This document shows, piece by piece, positions 1-11,474 of a stretch of DNA of 64,000 nt (its first letter is position 1; every line of letters begins with the position of its first letter). The notes below the pieces were generated by a model that searched no databases, was not told where the DNA came from, and was given only the letters and a program-made list of their open reading frames with translations. This DNA comes from Saccharina japonica (Eukaryota > Sar > Phaeophyceae > Laminariales > Laminariaceae): contig MEHQ01000463.1 of NCBI GenBank assembly GCA_008828725.1, positions 186,001 through 250,000 of the forward strand, read 5' to 3'. The position numbers and the translations under genes are program-made.

Positions 1-637
1 ACATTAAACCCGTTCTTTCTACTCAACCACATCAGTACACCCAGTGCCTGTCCTGATTCCCAATCCTAGAGAGATACAAATTCTGTGGTCACAGACTGAA
101 ACAGAGAAAAACCAAAACAAAATAAACGCAAATTAATGGGTAAAGCAAGTGAGATGCGTAACGTACCGGGTACGAGAACACAGCGACACGAGCCGAACCA
201 AAAAATAAGAACAAAAAAGAAAAAAGAAAAAACAAGTTCTGAAATGAAACAGAATACAAATGACGCAGGGAGACAGAAGCGCCCCTAGACGAAAAGCACA
301 CGTGCCCAAGAGGAACAGATAACTGCTGCACGAGCGAGGCATCACGAAAAAAGAGAGAGACACCGGCATAGGGTGGAAACAAAGGGAGAAACAAGGCAAA
401 AAAAGCAAGAAATAAGATACGAGAGAGGAAAAGAGAAAAGTAGTTATCAAGGCAAGCTCAAGGCGATGGTAACAACAAGTTCCCGTCTCTGCTATGAAAA
501 CCGATACGGGGACCATGTCACACCTTCTGCCATCTCATTCCCACTCTAAAAACAAAACGGTGTGAAGAGTCGATACTACCTCTGCCGCGCCCCCCCCAGT
601 GAACAAATCAACGGAAACAAATAACAGAATTCAAGGA
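1..637 (-). other. LINE copy A 3' UTR
   Basis: The region carries no real ORF, although long unrelated frames cross it. It is recognised as the LINE 3' UTR because the same sequence, colinear with the C-terminal coding part, recurs at 5547-6219 and at 11326-11482 plus 13169-13634. Copy B has three tandem 9-base units (agaagcgcc type) near 5825 where copy A has one, a small length polymorphism. Confidence 0.85.
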
Positions 638-3600
638 CTAGTCGAGCCGATATCTGGCCACACGATCTATCATTTCGTTTCTGCATTCGTCGACAGCTGT
701 ATCAGTACGGCCGCCCCTGCCCCCCCCCACCCTCTCCTGGTCGCCTCTCTTGGCGTCCTCAGCTGTATGCCGTAGCCAGCTCCTCTCCGCTTCGGCCCTG
801 TGCCACCTCGCCATGAAATGGTCCGCCGCCTCGCCAACCCCCCGATACCACACCCCCCTCTTTTTTGCCGCCCTCGGCCATAGTACCGTCTCTGCTCCGA
901 ACAGTAAAGGGGAGCTTTCTGTGGAGCCCTCTGTCGCTCGAAAAACCCTGAGGTCATCTGCTAGACATTGTGCCCAGTTATTTTCTGGTCGGCCAGGCCC
1001 CGGGTTCGTCCCACCGGCGATCGTCCCAAACATCACCCGCCTGGTCAGCCGCTCATTGGTCGTGCGCTGTACGCCCCCCGCAAAGAGGAGGCGTCGTTTG
1101 CGGATGGTCGTCTCAACGCTCTCGCATTGTGCCTTCTTGAGAGCCTTGGCGTACGACATGAGATGGTCGGTGCGTTGTCGGCGCTGGAAACCAATGAGCC
1201 GTAGGAGGAATTTGTGGTGTGCCGTTCGGAGCTCAGCGAAGTGCTCCTGGCCAAGGGTCCACGTCACACACCCGTACAGCAGTGTCTCCATCACCTCGGC
1301 CTTTAGCATGCGCACCTTTAGAGTGAACGGGGCATCCTCCATATCGTACAGCTCCCGCTTGAACCGATTGTAGCATGCCCATGCGAGTCGGATGCGTCGT
1401 TTGATCTCTGGCATAATGTCCGCGTTTGCGACGATAAGACCGCCAAGGTACAAAAACTGCGTTGTCTGTTTATACCTCTGGCCCGCTGCTTCGATGACGA
1501 GCGGTGAGGTCCGGAGTGCCTGGTTTGGTGTCCGCAGTAGCATAGTCTCCGTTTTCTTTTCGGATACGGTGAGACCAGCTGCTTCGAAAACGGTCACAAT
1601 AACGGTCATCATCTTCGCAAGCCCTTCCGCCGATTTAGACACAACGCCTGCATCGTCGGCGTACAGCATACCCCATATTGCTCTCCGTACACGTGCTAGT
1701 GGGTCCTCCCTCACTCCGTCCGCCCCGAGGTCCTCCTCGAGGTGAACCAGGTCCCTCAAGATGTCTGGGTCCTCACTGAAGCGTATCAGTACGGCGTGTA
1801 TCACAGCAGCGAAGAAGACATTGAACAAAAGCGGTGACAGCACACATCCTTGCCGCAGTCCCTGAGTGACATCGAACCATTCAGAGTGCTCACCGTCATC
1901 CGTACGCACGCGAGCTCGCATGCCTTCGTGGAATTGGCGGATAACCGTCAACATCTTCTCTGGTATGCCGAAGCGTGCGAGCACCACCCACAACAACTCT
2001 CGGTCGACGGAGTCATAAGCCTTCTGCAGGTCAATGAAGCACATATACAGCGGGATTTGTTTGGCTCGTCCGAGTTCTTGCAGTCGACGCACGACGAATA
2101 GCATGTCGACTGTTGATCGTGCTGGGCGAAAGCCGCACTGTTCCTCGGGGAGTATCCCTTCGGCCTCGCAGTAATTGCTGAGACGTGACGCGACCATTTT
2201 CAGCAATACTTTGCCTGAATGGGCAACAAGCGAAATCCCTCGGTAGTTGTTGCAATCGGATCGATCCTTCTTTTTATGAAGGACCTTAATGGTCGCATCT
2301 TTCCATTGCTGGGGGACGTCACCCGTTCTCCACACATTGACAAGCAAGTTGTGTAGGTACCGGATGAATTCGGGGTGGTCCAGTTTCAGCAACTCGGCCG
2401 GAAGGGAATCTGGTCCGACCGCTTTCCAGTTTGGCATACCCCGGACTACCGCGGTCATGTCATCCATGGTCGGTTCATCTCCAAGCGATGGTGCCAACGG
2501 TAGCTGTGGAAATAGGGCGCTGATGGTTGGGTCAAGATTAGGCGATTTCGCGGTCAAAAGAGTGCCGAAAAACCCCGCCCAACGTTCAAGAATGCGCACC
2601 TTGTCCCTTAGTAGCGTGCCATCCTCGTCCATGATGAACTGTTCGCTTCTCGCTTTTCGACCGTCCAACCCCACCGTGCCCTTCAGGTGCTTGTAGAAGC
2701 CCCGTTGATCGTTGGCAGCCAGGAGTCTCTCTGTTTCAGCGAGATACTCTTCGAAGTAGGCATGTAATCCTGCGTCAATCACCCCTCGCAGATTCGCGCA
2801 CGCCGTCCTCAGCGTCTTCCACGCAGTTTTGTCCTTCTGAATACGCATGGATCGTCGGGCGTCATCCCTCGCATCCCATGCTATTTTGAAGGCGGCTGCG
2901 GTTTGAGCGTTCTCGCACCACCCGAGTTTGTGTGTGCGACGTGGCGGGGGTGGTACCTCTTTCGCTACTGCATCAAGAATTATGTCGGCAAATGATTCGG
3001 CCATTTCAGATATGCTGTTCGGTTGCGGGGGTAGGAAAGGAAGCTTGGAGAGGATCCGCGTCATTACTCGCCGCCTGCAATCTCCGTCAGACCTAAACTT
3101 TTGTCGATCGAAGGGCCGGATTTCGTTTTTCGTTCGCACGTGTCGGTTAGGTGCAAAACGACCGCTGATGCGGACCATCGCGTATACGATATTATGGTCT
3201 GAATCCGCCCTGGCTGGGGGCGGAGGCTGAGGGTGGACCTTCACATCACATACGCGAGATCGGTGTGCTTGGCGAGTCAAGATATAGTCAATCCGCTTTT
3301 GGTCGTTGCGGCTGCTAATACCATTGAACGTATGGGATATTCCACCCTTACGTGTGCTGAAAAACGTGTTCGTCAGAGCGAGCTTGTTGTCTGAAGCGAA
3401 TGCCAGCAAGCGTTTACCGTTACTGTTGAGCTCATCACGTCCGTATGCTCCAAGTACCCTACCGTCTCCACACCCATCCATTCTCTTTCCAGTCCGTGCG
3501 TTTGCGTCTACCAGTACAAACAAACATTCCTTCGTTGGAATCTGTTCGACCATATGTCCCAACCTCTTCCAGAAATCCTCTTTCAGCTGTGTGTTAAGGC

Positions 3601-4321
3601 TGGCTTCCGTTGGGGCATAGGCAACTACTAGGTTAACAGCAACGCTTTCACCAGTCAACTCGAAGCGCATAGACATGAGGCGTTCATCAATCAACTGGTG
3701 AGTATAAACAGACTTACGGCATATCGTTTCATTCACTGCCAGACCAACCCCGTATAATCCTTGCCTGCCTTCCGTGTCATCTTGACCAGAGCAGAAGACC
3801 CGGTATCCTGCTGCAGAGAAGTCAGTTTTCCCAGGTCTCCTTGTTTCCTGCAGACCGATGAAGTCACAGCCAATTTGTCTGGCCTTCGCCAGCACGCACT
3901 CGGCACGCCCATACCCGTTTCTCCCTTTTACAGCCAGGGTCCGCACATTGTAGGTAGCTACCACTAAACGTGCATCCTGCTGTCTCGCTCGGGCCACGCG
4001 TGCTGCAAACTTTGCTAGCCGACGCGCGGTCCGACCCCTCCTCCTTTTTTGTCTTTTTCTCTGTATTTTTCCTTTTATCGTGATGTAGGCTCTCTGTTTT
4101 CTAGCCCGGTGCATGCCTTCGTTTCCAATGGCTGGGTTCAGCCGTCCCAGCCCATCCCAACCCCGACACTCGCGTCCTCGCTGTCGGGGTGTTTGCTTAC
4201 CCACGCGATGCCCAGCCTTTCCTCTCCCCAAGCTGCACGCATTGCGCTCTCCGCTGTGGCGATGTTCCCCCTCTGCTTTTGGAATGAACTCCTCGGCATC
4301 GGGGTTGAAAATAAAAACCAT
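638..4321 (-). CDS. LINE endonuclease/reverse transcriptase polyprotein
   Basis: An intact 1227-codon ORF encodes the retrotransposition enzyme, which nicks target DNA and copies its own RNA at the nick. The first in-frame ATG is at 4321; an upstream GTG at 4330 is unlikely to start translation in a eukaryote. Residues 1-115 are very basic (runs of R/K), probably nucleic-acid binding. Residues 118-385 form an APE-type endonuclease: TYNVRTL at 123, catalytic glutamate in LQET (E159), AYAPT, VDANA, and the terminal SDH motif with H376. Residues about 620-920 are reverse transcriptase: NYRGISL, GFRPARSTVD, FIDLQKAYDSV, GLRQGCVLSPLLFN, and the catalytic YADD at 887-890. About 300 residues follow, including a conserved YGCVTWTL region, with no zinc knuckle seen. 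No frameshift or stop interrupts it, so this copy could still be active. The stop is TAG at 640-638. Confidence 0.93.
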   Translation of the reverse strand: MVFIFNPDAEEFIPKAEGEHRHSGERNACSLGRGKAGHRVGKQTPRQRGRECRGWDGLGRLNPAIGNEGMHRARKQRAYITIKGKIQRKRQKRRRGRTARRLAKFAARVARARQQDARLVVATYNVRTLAVKGRNGYGRAECVLAKARQIGCDFIGLQETRRPGKTDFSAAGYRVFCSGQDDTEGRQGLYGVGLAVNETICRKSVYTHQLIDERLMSMRFELTGESVAVNLVVAYAPTEASLNTQLKEDFWKRLGHMVEQIPTKECLFVLVDANARTGKRMDGCGDGRVLGAYGRDELNSNGKRLLAFASDNKLALTNTFFSTRKGGISHTFNGISSRNDQKRIDYILTRQAHRSRVCDVKVHPQPPPPARADSDHNIVYAMVRISGRFAPNRHVRTKNEIRPFDRQKFRSDGDCRRRVMTRILSKLPFLPPQPNSISEMAESFADIILDAVAKEVPPPPRRTHKLGWCENAQTAAAFKIAWDARDDARRSMRIQKDKTAWKTLRTACANLRGVIDAGLHAYFEEYLAETERLLAANDQRGFYKHLKGTVGLDGRKARSEQFIMDEDGTLLRDKVRILERWAGFFGTLLTAKSPNLDPTISALFPQLPLAPSLGDEPTMDDMTAVVRGMPNWKAVGPDSLPAELLKLDHPEFIRYLHNLLVNVWRTGDVPQQWKDATIKVLHKKKDRSDCNNYRGISLVAHSGKVLLKMVASRLSNYCEAEGILPEEQCGFRPARSTVDMLFVVRRLQELGRAKQIPLYMCFIDLQKAYDSVDRELLWVVLARFGIPEKMLTVIRQFHEGMRARVRTDDGEHSEWFDVTQGLRQGCVLSPLLFNVFFAAVIHAVLIRFSEDPDILRDLVHLEEDLGADGVREDPLARVRRAIWGMLYADDAGVVSKSAEGLAKMMTVIVTVFEAAGLTVSEKKTETMLLRTPNQALRTSPLVIEAAGQRYKQTTQFLYLGGLIVANADIMPEIKRRIRLAWACYNRFKRELYDMEDAPFTLKVRMLKAEVMETLLYGCVTWTLGQEHFAELRTAHHKFLLRLIGFQRRQRTDHLMSYAKALKKAQCESVETTIRKRRLLFAGGVQRTTNERLTRRVMFGTIAGGTNPGPGRPENNWAQCLADDLRVFRATEGSTESSPLLFGAETVLWPRAAKKRGVWYRGVGEAADHFMARWHRAEAERSWLRHTAEDAKRGDQERVGGGRGGRTDTAVDECRNEMIDRVARYRLD

Positions 4322-4450
4322 CGCCACCACCCCGCGCAGTCAGTAGTTTACCTACCAGACCGCACGGGGTTCCTCTCTACCGTGGCTCGTGCTCGTGTGG
4401 CCACCCGTGGACCGTCGTAGGTCCAGACGGACTCCGGCCCACCCCTAGGT

Positions 4451-5514
4451 CGGGGCAGGCCAAAGGGGAGGAGAGCATATGTGCGAATCAGAAAAAAATA
4501 GATATTTTTCAACTTTGTTTTGACTTCGTTTCCAATATTCCTCCCTGTCTGGGCTCTCGAAAAGCGTGGTGTGGCGTTATTTTGTTTTTTTTTGTGTTGG
4601 GTGGCCTTAATATTTTTTTTCGATCGGATTGCTTGACCAAAAAAAAGGGAATCGAAAAGGCTCTTTTTAAAAGAATACGAAGAAAGCCCGATTTTGTCTC
4701 CGATTGGAAGCCTCTGCTTTTTTTACCCACCACGTATCCGACTGCGTAAAACCTCTATTGTAGGCACATGTACGGAGCAATACCTTTACTCGTAGCCGGT
4801 AGCCGGCATCTTTGGCCCATCTTGGGGTAGCAAATGTCACAGCGGTACGTATAGCAGGTAGTAGGTAAAATACCACAAATACATGCAGCTGTTTGTATCC
4901 CTTATCCCATTCAGAACTGAAAAACTTTTCCCACGCTATTTCCAAGTATTTTCCTCCCAAAAATGCGGGATCAGTTTCGCCTAAAACGCGGGATCAGTCG
5001 ACGCCGACAAAATACATTGGGAACCCCTGTTGTTTCGTTCTTTTGATTCTAAAATCGCAGTATAGCAGCAGCAGCACCACCACCACACCACCACCACCAC
5101 CACCACCACCACCACCACCACCACCACCACGCATAACACATACCGGTAACACATAACACGCACCGCACAGAAACTGACACAGAGCACATGACTGACTTGT
5201 CTTTGCGGAGTCATCAGCCTCCTCACGGGCGAGGCCGCCGCCCATATACTCTCTAGCACTTTTCGTAAGAATAAGTAGAATATCGTAACAATGTACTGCT
5301 TGCTGTACAATGTGTATAAATACCGCAACATGTTTCATTTTGCAACGAGGATATAAATACGTACGCGTAGCGTAAAATGACTACGGTTAGCTGGGCTGGG
5401 CACTGTGTGTGGCAGTTTTTGTTGGTATCCTGAAGATGACTACGTACAATTGTGGCGTTTGTATTAATTTAGCGAAGATTAGGTAGATTGGGGGGGGGGT
5501 AATTAATTCGTGGC
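4451..5514. other. Intergenic DNA with a (CCA)n microsatellite
   Basis: Nothing protein-coding is supported here. The stretch holds homopolymer-rich AT tracts (4490-4680) and a CAC/CCA microsatellite at 5076-5130. Translations of that microsatellite give long poly-Val, poly-Gly or poly-Pro frames, which are artefacts. It ends with a G-run followed by taattaatt (about 5490-5505), directly beside the tail of the next LINE. Confidence 0.6.
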
Positions 5515-5515
5515 G

Positions 5516-5546
<31 letters not shown>

Positions 5547-6945
5547 CTTCACATTAAACCCGTTCTTTCTACTCAACCACATCAGTACAAAAAAAGCCTG
5601 TCCTGATTCCCAATCCTAGAGAGATACAAATTCTGTGGTCACAGACTGTGAAACAGAGAAAAACCAAAACAAAATAAACGCAAATTAATGGGTAAAGCAA
5701 GGAGATGCGTAACGTATCGGGTACGAGAACACAGCGACACGAGCCGAACAAAAAAATAAGAACAAAAAAGACAAAATAAAACAAGTTCTGAAATGAAACA
5801 GAATACAAATGACGCAGGGAGACAGAAGCGCCAGAAGCGCCAGAAGCGCCCCTAGACGAAAAGCACACGTGCCCAAGAGGAACAGATAACTGCTGCACGA
5901 GCGAGGCAACACGAAAAAAGAGAGAGACACCGGCATAGGGTGGAAACAAAGGGAGAAACAAGGCAAAAAGCAAGAAAGAAGACACGAGAGAGGAAAAGAG
6001 AAAAATAGTTCTCAAGGCAAGCTCAAGGCGATGGTAACAACAAGTTCCCGTCTCTGCTATAAAAACTGATACGGGGACCATGTCACACCTTCTGCCATTT
6101 CATTCCCACTCTAAAAAACAAAACGGTGTCAAGAGTCGATACTACCTCTGCCGCGCCCCCCCCAGTGAACACATCAACGGAAACAAATAATAGAATTCAA
6201 GGACTAGTCGAGCCGATATTCTTCTCCCTCATTCGCAAAATTAATTAATTATACCCCCCCATACCACGAACAACCTCGTACCTAACGAGTACATGTATAT
6301 ACACTACAGTACCTTATATCTGAGTTAGTGTTCGCTTCCCCCCTTCAATTCAATCTCCCTCATTCGCAAAATTAATTAATTATACCCCCCCATACCACGA
6401 ACAACCTCGTACCTAACGAGTACATGTAATATATCATACAGTATCTTATTCCACACAACACAACATCTCACAGGGACATCATCATAATATATCGGGTGCT
6501 TCGTAAAACGATATATCGTAATGCCTGCTTGTAACATACTAATATATGTTCTTCATGTTATCTGCGGTACTAGACACAGAACTCGTTATAAGCAATGTTT
6601 GCAACATAACTACTGGTTTTGTGTTTAATTATCTGGCCACACGATCTATCATTTCGTTTCTGCATTCGTCGACAGCTGTATCAGTACGGCCGCCCCCCCC
6701 CCCCCCCCCCCTCTCCTGGTCGCCTCTCTTGGCGTCCTCAGCTGTATGCTGTAGCCAGCTCCTCTCCGCTTCGGCCCTGTGCCACCTCGCCATGAAATGG
6801 TCCGCCGCCTCGCCAACCCCCCGATACCACACCCCTCTTTTTAGCCGCCCTCGGCCATAGTACCGTCTCTGCTCCGAACAGTAAAGGGGAGCTTTCTGTG
6901 GAGCCCTCTGTCGCTCGAAAAACCCTGAGGTCATCTGCTAGACAT
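5515..6945 (-). mobile_element. 5'-truncated LINE (copy B) with internal insertion
   Basis: The (GTT)n tail lies at 5515-5546 and the 3' UTR begins at 5547. The copy matches LINE A through the stop codon and the last roughly 100 codons, then stops abruptly at 6945, within the sequence that continues in A at about 968. This is normal 5' truncation during target-primed reverse transcription. The copy is split by a 410-base insertion (6220-6629), and its C-tract near 6700 is longer than in A. Confidence 0.88.
6220..6629. mobile_element. 410-base insertion in LINE B with internal direct repeats
   Basis: LINE A is continuous across this point (gccgatatctgg), so the bases here are an insertion, perhaps with a TAT duplication (6217-6219 and 6630-6632). 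Inside, a roughly 75-base block (6225-6299) recurs at 6353-6428. It starts at ctccctcattcgc, includes taattaattatacccccc, and ends in acgagtacatgta. No terminal inverted repeat or coding potential is visible. A reverse-complement relative of the repeated block abuts the truncated end of LINE C at about 14300. Confidence 0.6.
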
Positions 6946-8611
6946 AATCGATCAATTCGTTCAAGGGGTTGTCTCGGTTACGAGGTGCAGTTGGAGAACA
7001 CTCCGGAGGTTGCCATGAGGCGAGAGAGAAGATGTTATCCAAGGTGTATATTAGAAACCACCATAAAGAAGAACAACTGAACGGAAGGGGCTTCACCCCT
7101 CCGTCCCAGATGTTACCCTTACCAAAACCCACCCGGGGAAAACAAAATCCCGCCGCATATTCCAGTTACACAAATCACACGTACGTATTCGCACGATCAG
7201 ACACATCAGACATGGGTGCGACTTACGACGAACGTACGACCAACGGTTGTGACGAACAGCCTCCCTAGTCGCAGCACACTGTCATGATAATAATGTCTAT
7301 ATGCCGTACTTAAAATAGGTCCACAATCACACAAGACATAAATCCTCATATCGTGATACTACACGTAATACTATGGTGCAATGTTACTCCCAACACAGAA
7401 ATTCCGAAAACCCACTGTAGAACCAAACAGCTGCCTCCCTGCTGTGAAAAACATCAAGTTTATTCAAAATCTAAAAACACAAATCAAATCCGTACCGAAA
7501 AACCCTTAGTTGACTCCGATAAATCTAACCTCAGTCTCGAAAAAATCAAGCTTAACTAACTCCGAATACCCAAACTCAGTGTCGATTACCGGAAAGACGT
7601 TGGAATAAGGCCAATATAGTAATTTTCCTATTTCATGCAGTTGAGACCGTCCCTTCGGGACGGCTGTGCGTTGATTACCGGAAAGAGGTTGGAGTACGGT
7701 CAATACATATTTTCGCTGCATAGAGTACAATCACGTAGGGAGGAGCTAGATAGTACAAGGTATTGCTGTACGTGTGCTCCGTGAGCGTCCTTATGGATGT
7801 TGTGTTATTGCTGTTTGAAGTTTATGTGAAAGACGCATATTCGTTAAGCTGTACCACGTGCGGTTGGCTCCCTGAAACAGCAGTATACGTAACTCAAAAC
7901 CAGAAGACCCGACGAGTTCGTACGTTGACAGACAATTGATAGCTGAAAAATAGACAAAGGTCTTCAAAGCGTCTATCAGCTATTGTACGTCCATCAAAAA
8001 CTGCTCAATGAAAAATTAAACCTGAAAATCTCGGGAGTCGCTGATCGATGGTGGTCTTCTTCTCACGAACGCGTGCTCGAAGTGGACATCGCCTGCGCCT
8101 GCTGCTGGTCTCCGATCCCCAGTCGATGCTCCGTGCCTTCCACCCCATCGCCCATCTCCTCCTGCTCCGTCAATGCCGCAAATAATACCTTGCAATTGAT
8201 GCTGGTGTGCGCTTTCCCATGTTGCTCCTCTTCTCACGCTCACAGACCATAAGTTAAAAGGTCGGTCTTGGATGCTTGTTGCTGTTCTTTCCTTTTGAGT
8301 AAGTGAAAAGATGATAAAAAGTCCATACGACCACACCTCTGTTCCTTCTGCTGTTTCTCCTCCTGCCGTTTTGCGGCCGCTTCCGCTGCCGCTGCTGCTG
8401 CTGCTGTTGCTGCTGCTGCCGGAGCTCGTACTACTTCCTGTAGTTCATGCCACTCGTCAGGAGTCCACTTCCCCAGTCCGACGTCTGCCCAAGCTCCTCG
8501 CCGACTATCTCAAAGCCCCCCATGGTGCTGCAAACGTGCCCGAGCTCCCGTGACCATAAGTCTTATTCCCGCTAGCGTAAGGCTGTGCCAAGCACCCGGT
8601 GCACGAGTTGT
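6946..8611. other. Unrecognised non-coding DNA
   Basis: No ORF here shows protein-like conservation. An imperfect direct repeat of about 35 bases centred on attaccggaaag occurs at about 7583-7618 and 7672-7707. A (CTG)n-type microsatellite runs at 8382-8420. Confidence 0.5.
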
Positions 8612-9640
8612 CCCTTACGTACCGGGTACGAGAACACGACGGCACAACAAGCCACACTACTAGTAATACTGGGAAATAAGGGAAAAAGACAATAACAGCA
8701 CAATCAACAATATACAATATATGAATGGAACATAACAATACAAAATATGCAAGGGGACCAGAAGAAGCGCTGCTAAAAATAATACATAGTATAACGAGTA
8801 ATAGATTAAAAAACATATATTGCGAATCCAGGCTACCTGGGTTGAGGTCTAAAGTCATTGTCACGAGGCAACACATGCAGGTTCTCTCAAAGTTGGTGTG
8901 TGTGGCCCGCCAGAGGCCAGGAGCCACACATGAGAGGCATAAACCAAGACGAGAACACAGAATCGAGACATTATGACCAACCTCAATGCCAGCGCAGGAC
9001 TGGAGTCGACCGAGTCGAGAGGTGTGCTCCTACGTCTCTCCAGGGCAAGCTTGTGGTACTTCAGGGAAGAGTCCTCCAAGGGAGATGGATAGATGGTAAG
9101 AGATTGCTTATCCTTTGATCGAAGCTGTGACCATTGATTTGTGTGAGAGAAGGAGCTGGAGAGAAGGGCAATAGAAGCGTTCTCTCTAGAGCGGAGCAAC
9201 AATATGAAAACGCCTCTATGTCATCATAACTCCTGAAACGGTCGACAGAACCATAACACATACTCTACTTTCCCGAGAGGAACAGCATACCAGGTAACAG
9301 ATAACTGCTGGAAGATACCGGCATATTATAGCAGGACGGCGGGGGGAAAAGGACACACAGATAAAAAGGGTAAAAGCAAGATTGAAGAGAGGAAAGACAA
9401 GACTTACTTGTTCTCAAGGCGATGATAACATGGATGGGTTCCCGTCTCTGCTACGGAACCGATCCGAGTACCATGCCACACCTTCTGCCATTTCCTTCCT
9501 ATCGTTAATAGCGGTGTCAAGTGCCGGTACTACCGCTGTCACGCCCCCCTCATCGAACAACTCAACAAGGAACAAACACACGAAAACATAAAACAAACAT
9601 ATAATAATTCAGTGGCTAGTCGAACTGATACCTTGCCATA
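8612..9640 (-). mobile_element. Diverged LINE 3' UTR fragment
   Basis: Two blocks align with the 3' UTR of the LINE at clearly lower identity than copies B and C. One is around 8614-8645 (acgtaccgggtacgagaac). The other spans 9273-9640: gaggaacag, cagataactgctg, accggcat, ctcaaggcgatg, ttcccgtctctgcta, ccacaccttctgccatt, ending at the equivalent of the stop-codon region. The spacer between the blocks is longer than in copy A. This is an older or different subfamily member. Confidence 0.72.
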
Positions 9641-10140
9641 CTCGTAGCTATATTATGCTTTATAGCTTCGACGAAATCCTCGAGCTGAGCTCACAGCTGT
9701 TTTTTTTTAATTTTTTTTAATTATGCTTGATACAAGCTTTTTTTTTTCCAAGTTTTTCAAGTTTTTCAACTTTTGTCCTTAGTAATGTGATAAGTGTGGC
9801 ACGGGGCGAGTTTTATCCTTTACAAGTGGCGCTGCTTTGCGTTTGCTGAGGATCGTGGGTGGATGTAAAAGCCGCTTAATTATTACTGTTGTGTGTATCG
9901 TAGGAGGAATGCATGTCATGTGTAGTACGCACTTGCTAGCTGTTTATTTTGTGAATGGTCCCTTCTGTTTATTTATGTTATATTATGCTTAAAAAAAAAC
10001 GTTAGCGATAAGCTGTTCACCGTTTTGCTCACTGATTTATCCTCCATACATACGCGCCTACCGTGCCATACATACGCTAATCGAAATTTCGCTACCACTT
10101 GACCTTTCAGTGTATCACTACTGCTGTACTATTATTACCC
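9641..10140. other. AT-rich unrecognised DNA
   Basis: Homopolymer T tracts and short AT-rich runs occur (9700-9770 and about 9990). Nothing coding or repeated elsewhere in the window was recognised. Confidence 0.45.
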
Positions 10141-11109
10141 CAGGGATGCGTATTTCCTCGCCCGGAACCCAAACATTTCCGGGAAACAGCCTTTTTCAGC
10201 TTTTCGGAAAATTTTCCCCTATTTCCTCTCATTCCAGGGAAAAAAGGCGTGAATTTTTGGGGGGGACAAAAATTTTCATTCCCGGGTGGCCAATGTACAT
10301 GACAAAGCACAAGTATAAGATACGTTCGGGCCCGCGGACAGTCATTTTCGATAATTTCACTCTACACTCCACCTGCACCAGGTACACAAGCCCCAGTATT
10401 AATAGTAGTAGTAGTAGTAGTAGTAGTAGTAGCAGTTAGTTGCGCACAATGCAGTAACTTCTTGTTGAGTAAATAAATAAATGTGCATCGGTTTGAGTTG
10501 ATTTTTCACTTGTTCGTGTCCTCGTTGATTTCGTCCTGCAGCCGCAGCCATTTGATACTGGAATAAAATGACTACTACTGCCGTAGTGCTGATAGACAAT
10601 ATACTTATTTATATGTCGCGAGGTAAATCAGTAGCACAAGGCGCAAAGCAGGACGTGAGCATTTAAAGCAGTGCGCTGGTTCGTACGCGTGTAGCGATCG
10701 CGACCTTTTCCGCGACCAAAAACTGAAAACATGGACGCTGGACGCCTCAACGAAATCCCAGCGTCCCAGCTGCATCTTCGCCAAGTTTACCCTTTCCATT
10801 CGAATATGCTACGTAGCTCATATATGTGCCTATATTTTGTAATATTTACAGTACATTCCTTCGATGATTCCGCTCGCCATAACATCCATTTCCTCTGTAT
10901 GGTATCTGTGTGGCATAGCAGGGGGCTGTAGGCGCCTACGTAGCGCTCTGCTCTGCTGCACAGCTTATTCGTAGCAGCGTTTGAAAAAAAAGTGAGGCGT
11001 TATTTTCCTGGGGATAGGGGACGCAAAAACAATATCATCTGAAAAAAAATATTACCTCGAGCCCTATTAATTTCGGGTAATTACCGCTACCGGGAAATAC
11101 GCATCCCTG
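10141..11109. mobile_element. hAT-like non-autonomous transposon (hAT-a)
   Basis: Both ends carry a perfect 17-base terminal inverted repeat, CAGGGATGCGTATTTCC, outward ends at 10141 and 11109. The first five bases fit the hAT pattern YARNG. The flanks give an approximate 8-base duplication, ATTATTAC against ATTAATAC, offset by two bases on the left, so the target duplication is not certain. At 969 bases with no transposase frame, it is non-autonomous. It contains an (AGT)n microsatellite at 10401-10432. Confidence 0.72.
10401..10432. repeat. (AGT)n microsatellite
   Basis: About ten consecutive AGT units lie inside the hAT-a element; the poly-Ser and poly-Tyr frames across it are artefacts. 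Confidence 0.95.
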
Positions 11110-11474
11110 ATTAATACTCGTCTACACTACTTTCACCACGTCGTATCGTTTCACTAAATGTTTCTCGGAACGCTCGTTTTAGAACAGACAGCAAAACGTA
11201 TGTATGGTATGATACGTATACGTACAGTATACGTCGTACGTGTACACTGGTGCTTTGCAGTACCAGTCTCCATGAGTGTATTTACTGCTGCTGTACTGCC
11301 TGTACTCTGTTGTTGTTGTTGTTGTCTTCACATTAAACCCGTTCTTTCTACTCAACCACATCTGTACACCCAATCCTAGAGAGATACAAATTCTGTGGTC
11401 ACAGACTGTGAAACAGAGAAAAACCAAAACAAAATAAACGCAAATTAATGGTTAAAGCAAGTGAGATGCGTAAC

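Larger units (their letters stand above)
1..4450 (-). mobile_element. Full-length RTE-like LINE (copy A)
   Basis: This is a non-LTR retrotransposon read on the minus strand. It has a 5' leader (about 4322-4450), one long ORF (638-4321) and a roughly 640-base 3' UTR (1-637) that runs off the left edge. Two other copies in the window (from 5547 and 11326) carry the same 3' UTR and continue into a (TTG)n/(GTT)n microsatellite. The family therefore ends on the element's own strand in an (AAC/CAA)n tail rather than poly(A). One ORF with an APE-type endonuclease followed by reverse transcriptase, a short 3' UTR and a microsatellite tail fit the RTE-like group; the clade is inference. The exact 5' end is not visible, because no second full-length copy is present to align. 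Confidence 0.88.

Noticed and set aside
89-516. Hydrophobic minus-strand frames resembling membrane proteins
   Set aside because: They lie in the LINE 3' UTR, recur in copies B and C with differing frames, and come from A/G-rich plus-strand DNA read as Phe/Leu/Ser.
750-1745. Long plus-strand frames opposite the LINE ORF
   Set aside because: They mirror the minus-strand reverse transcriptase gene, have no domain of their own and recur wherever LINE copies occur.
4893-5338. Poly-Pro, poly-Val and poly-Gly frames
   Set aside because: Produced by the (CCA)n microsatellite.
8016-8553. Small frames around 8.0-8.5 kb
   Set aside because: No homology, low-complexity Leu/Ser runs over a (CTG)n tract, no splice-site support.
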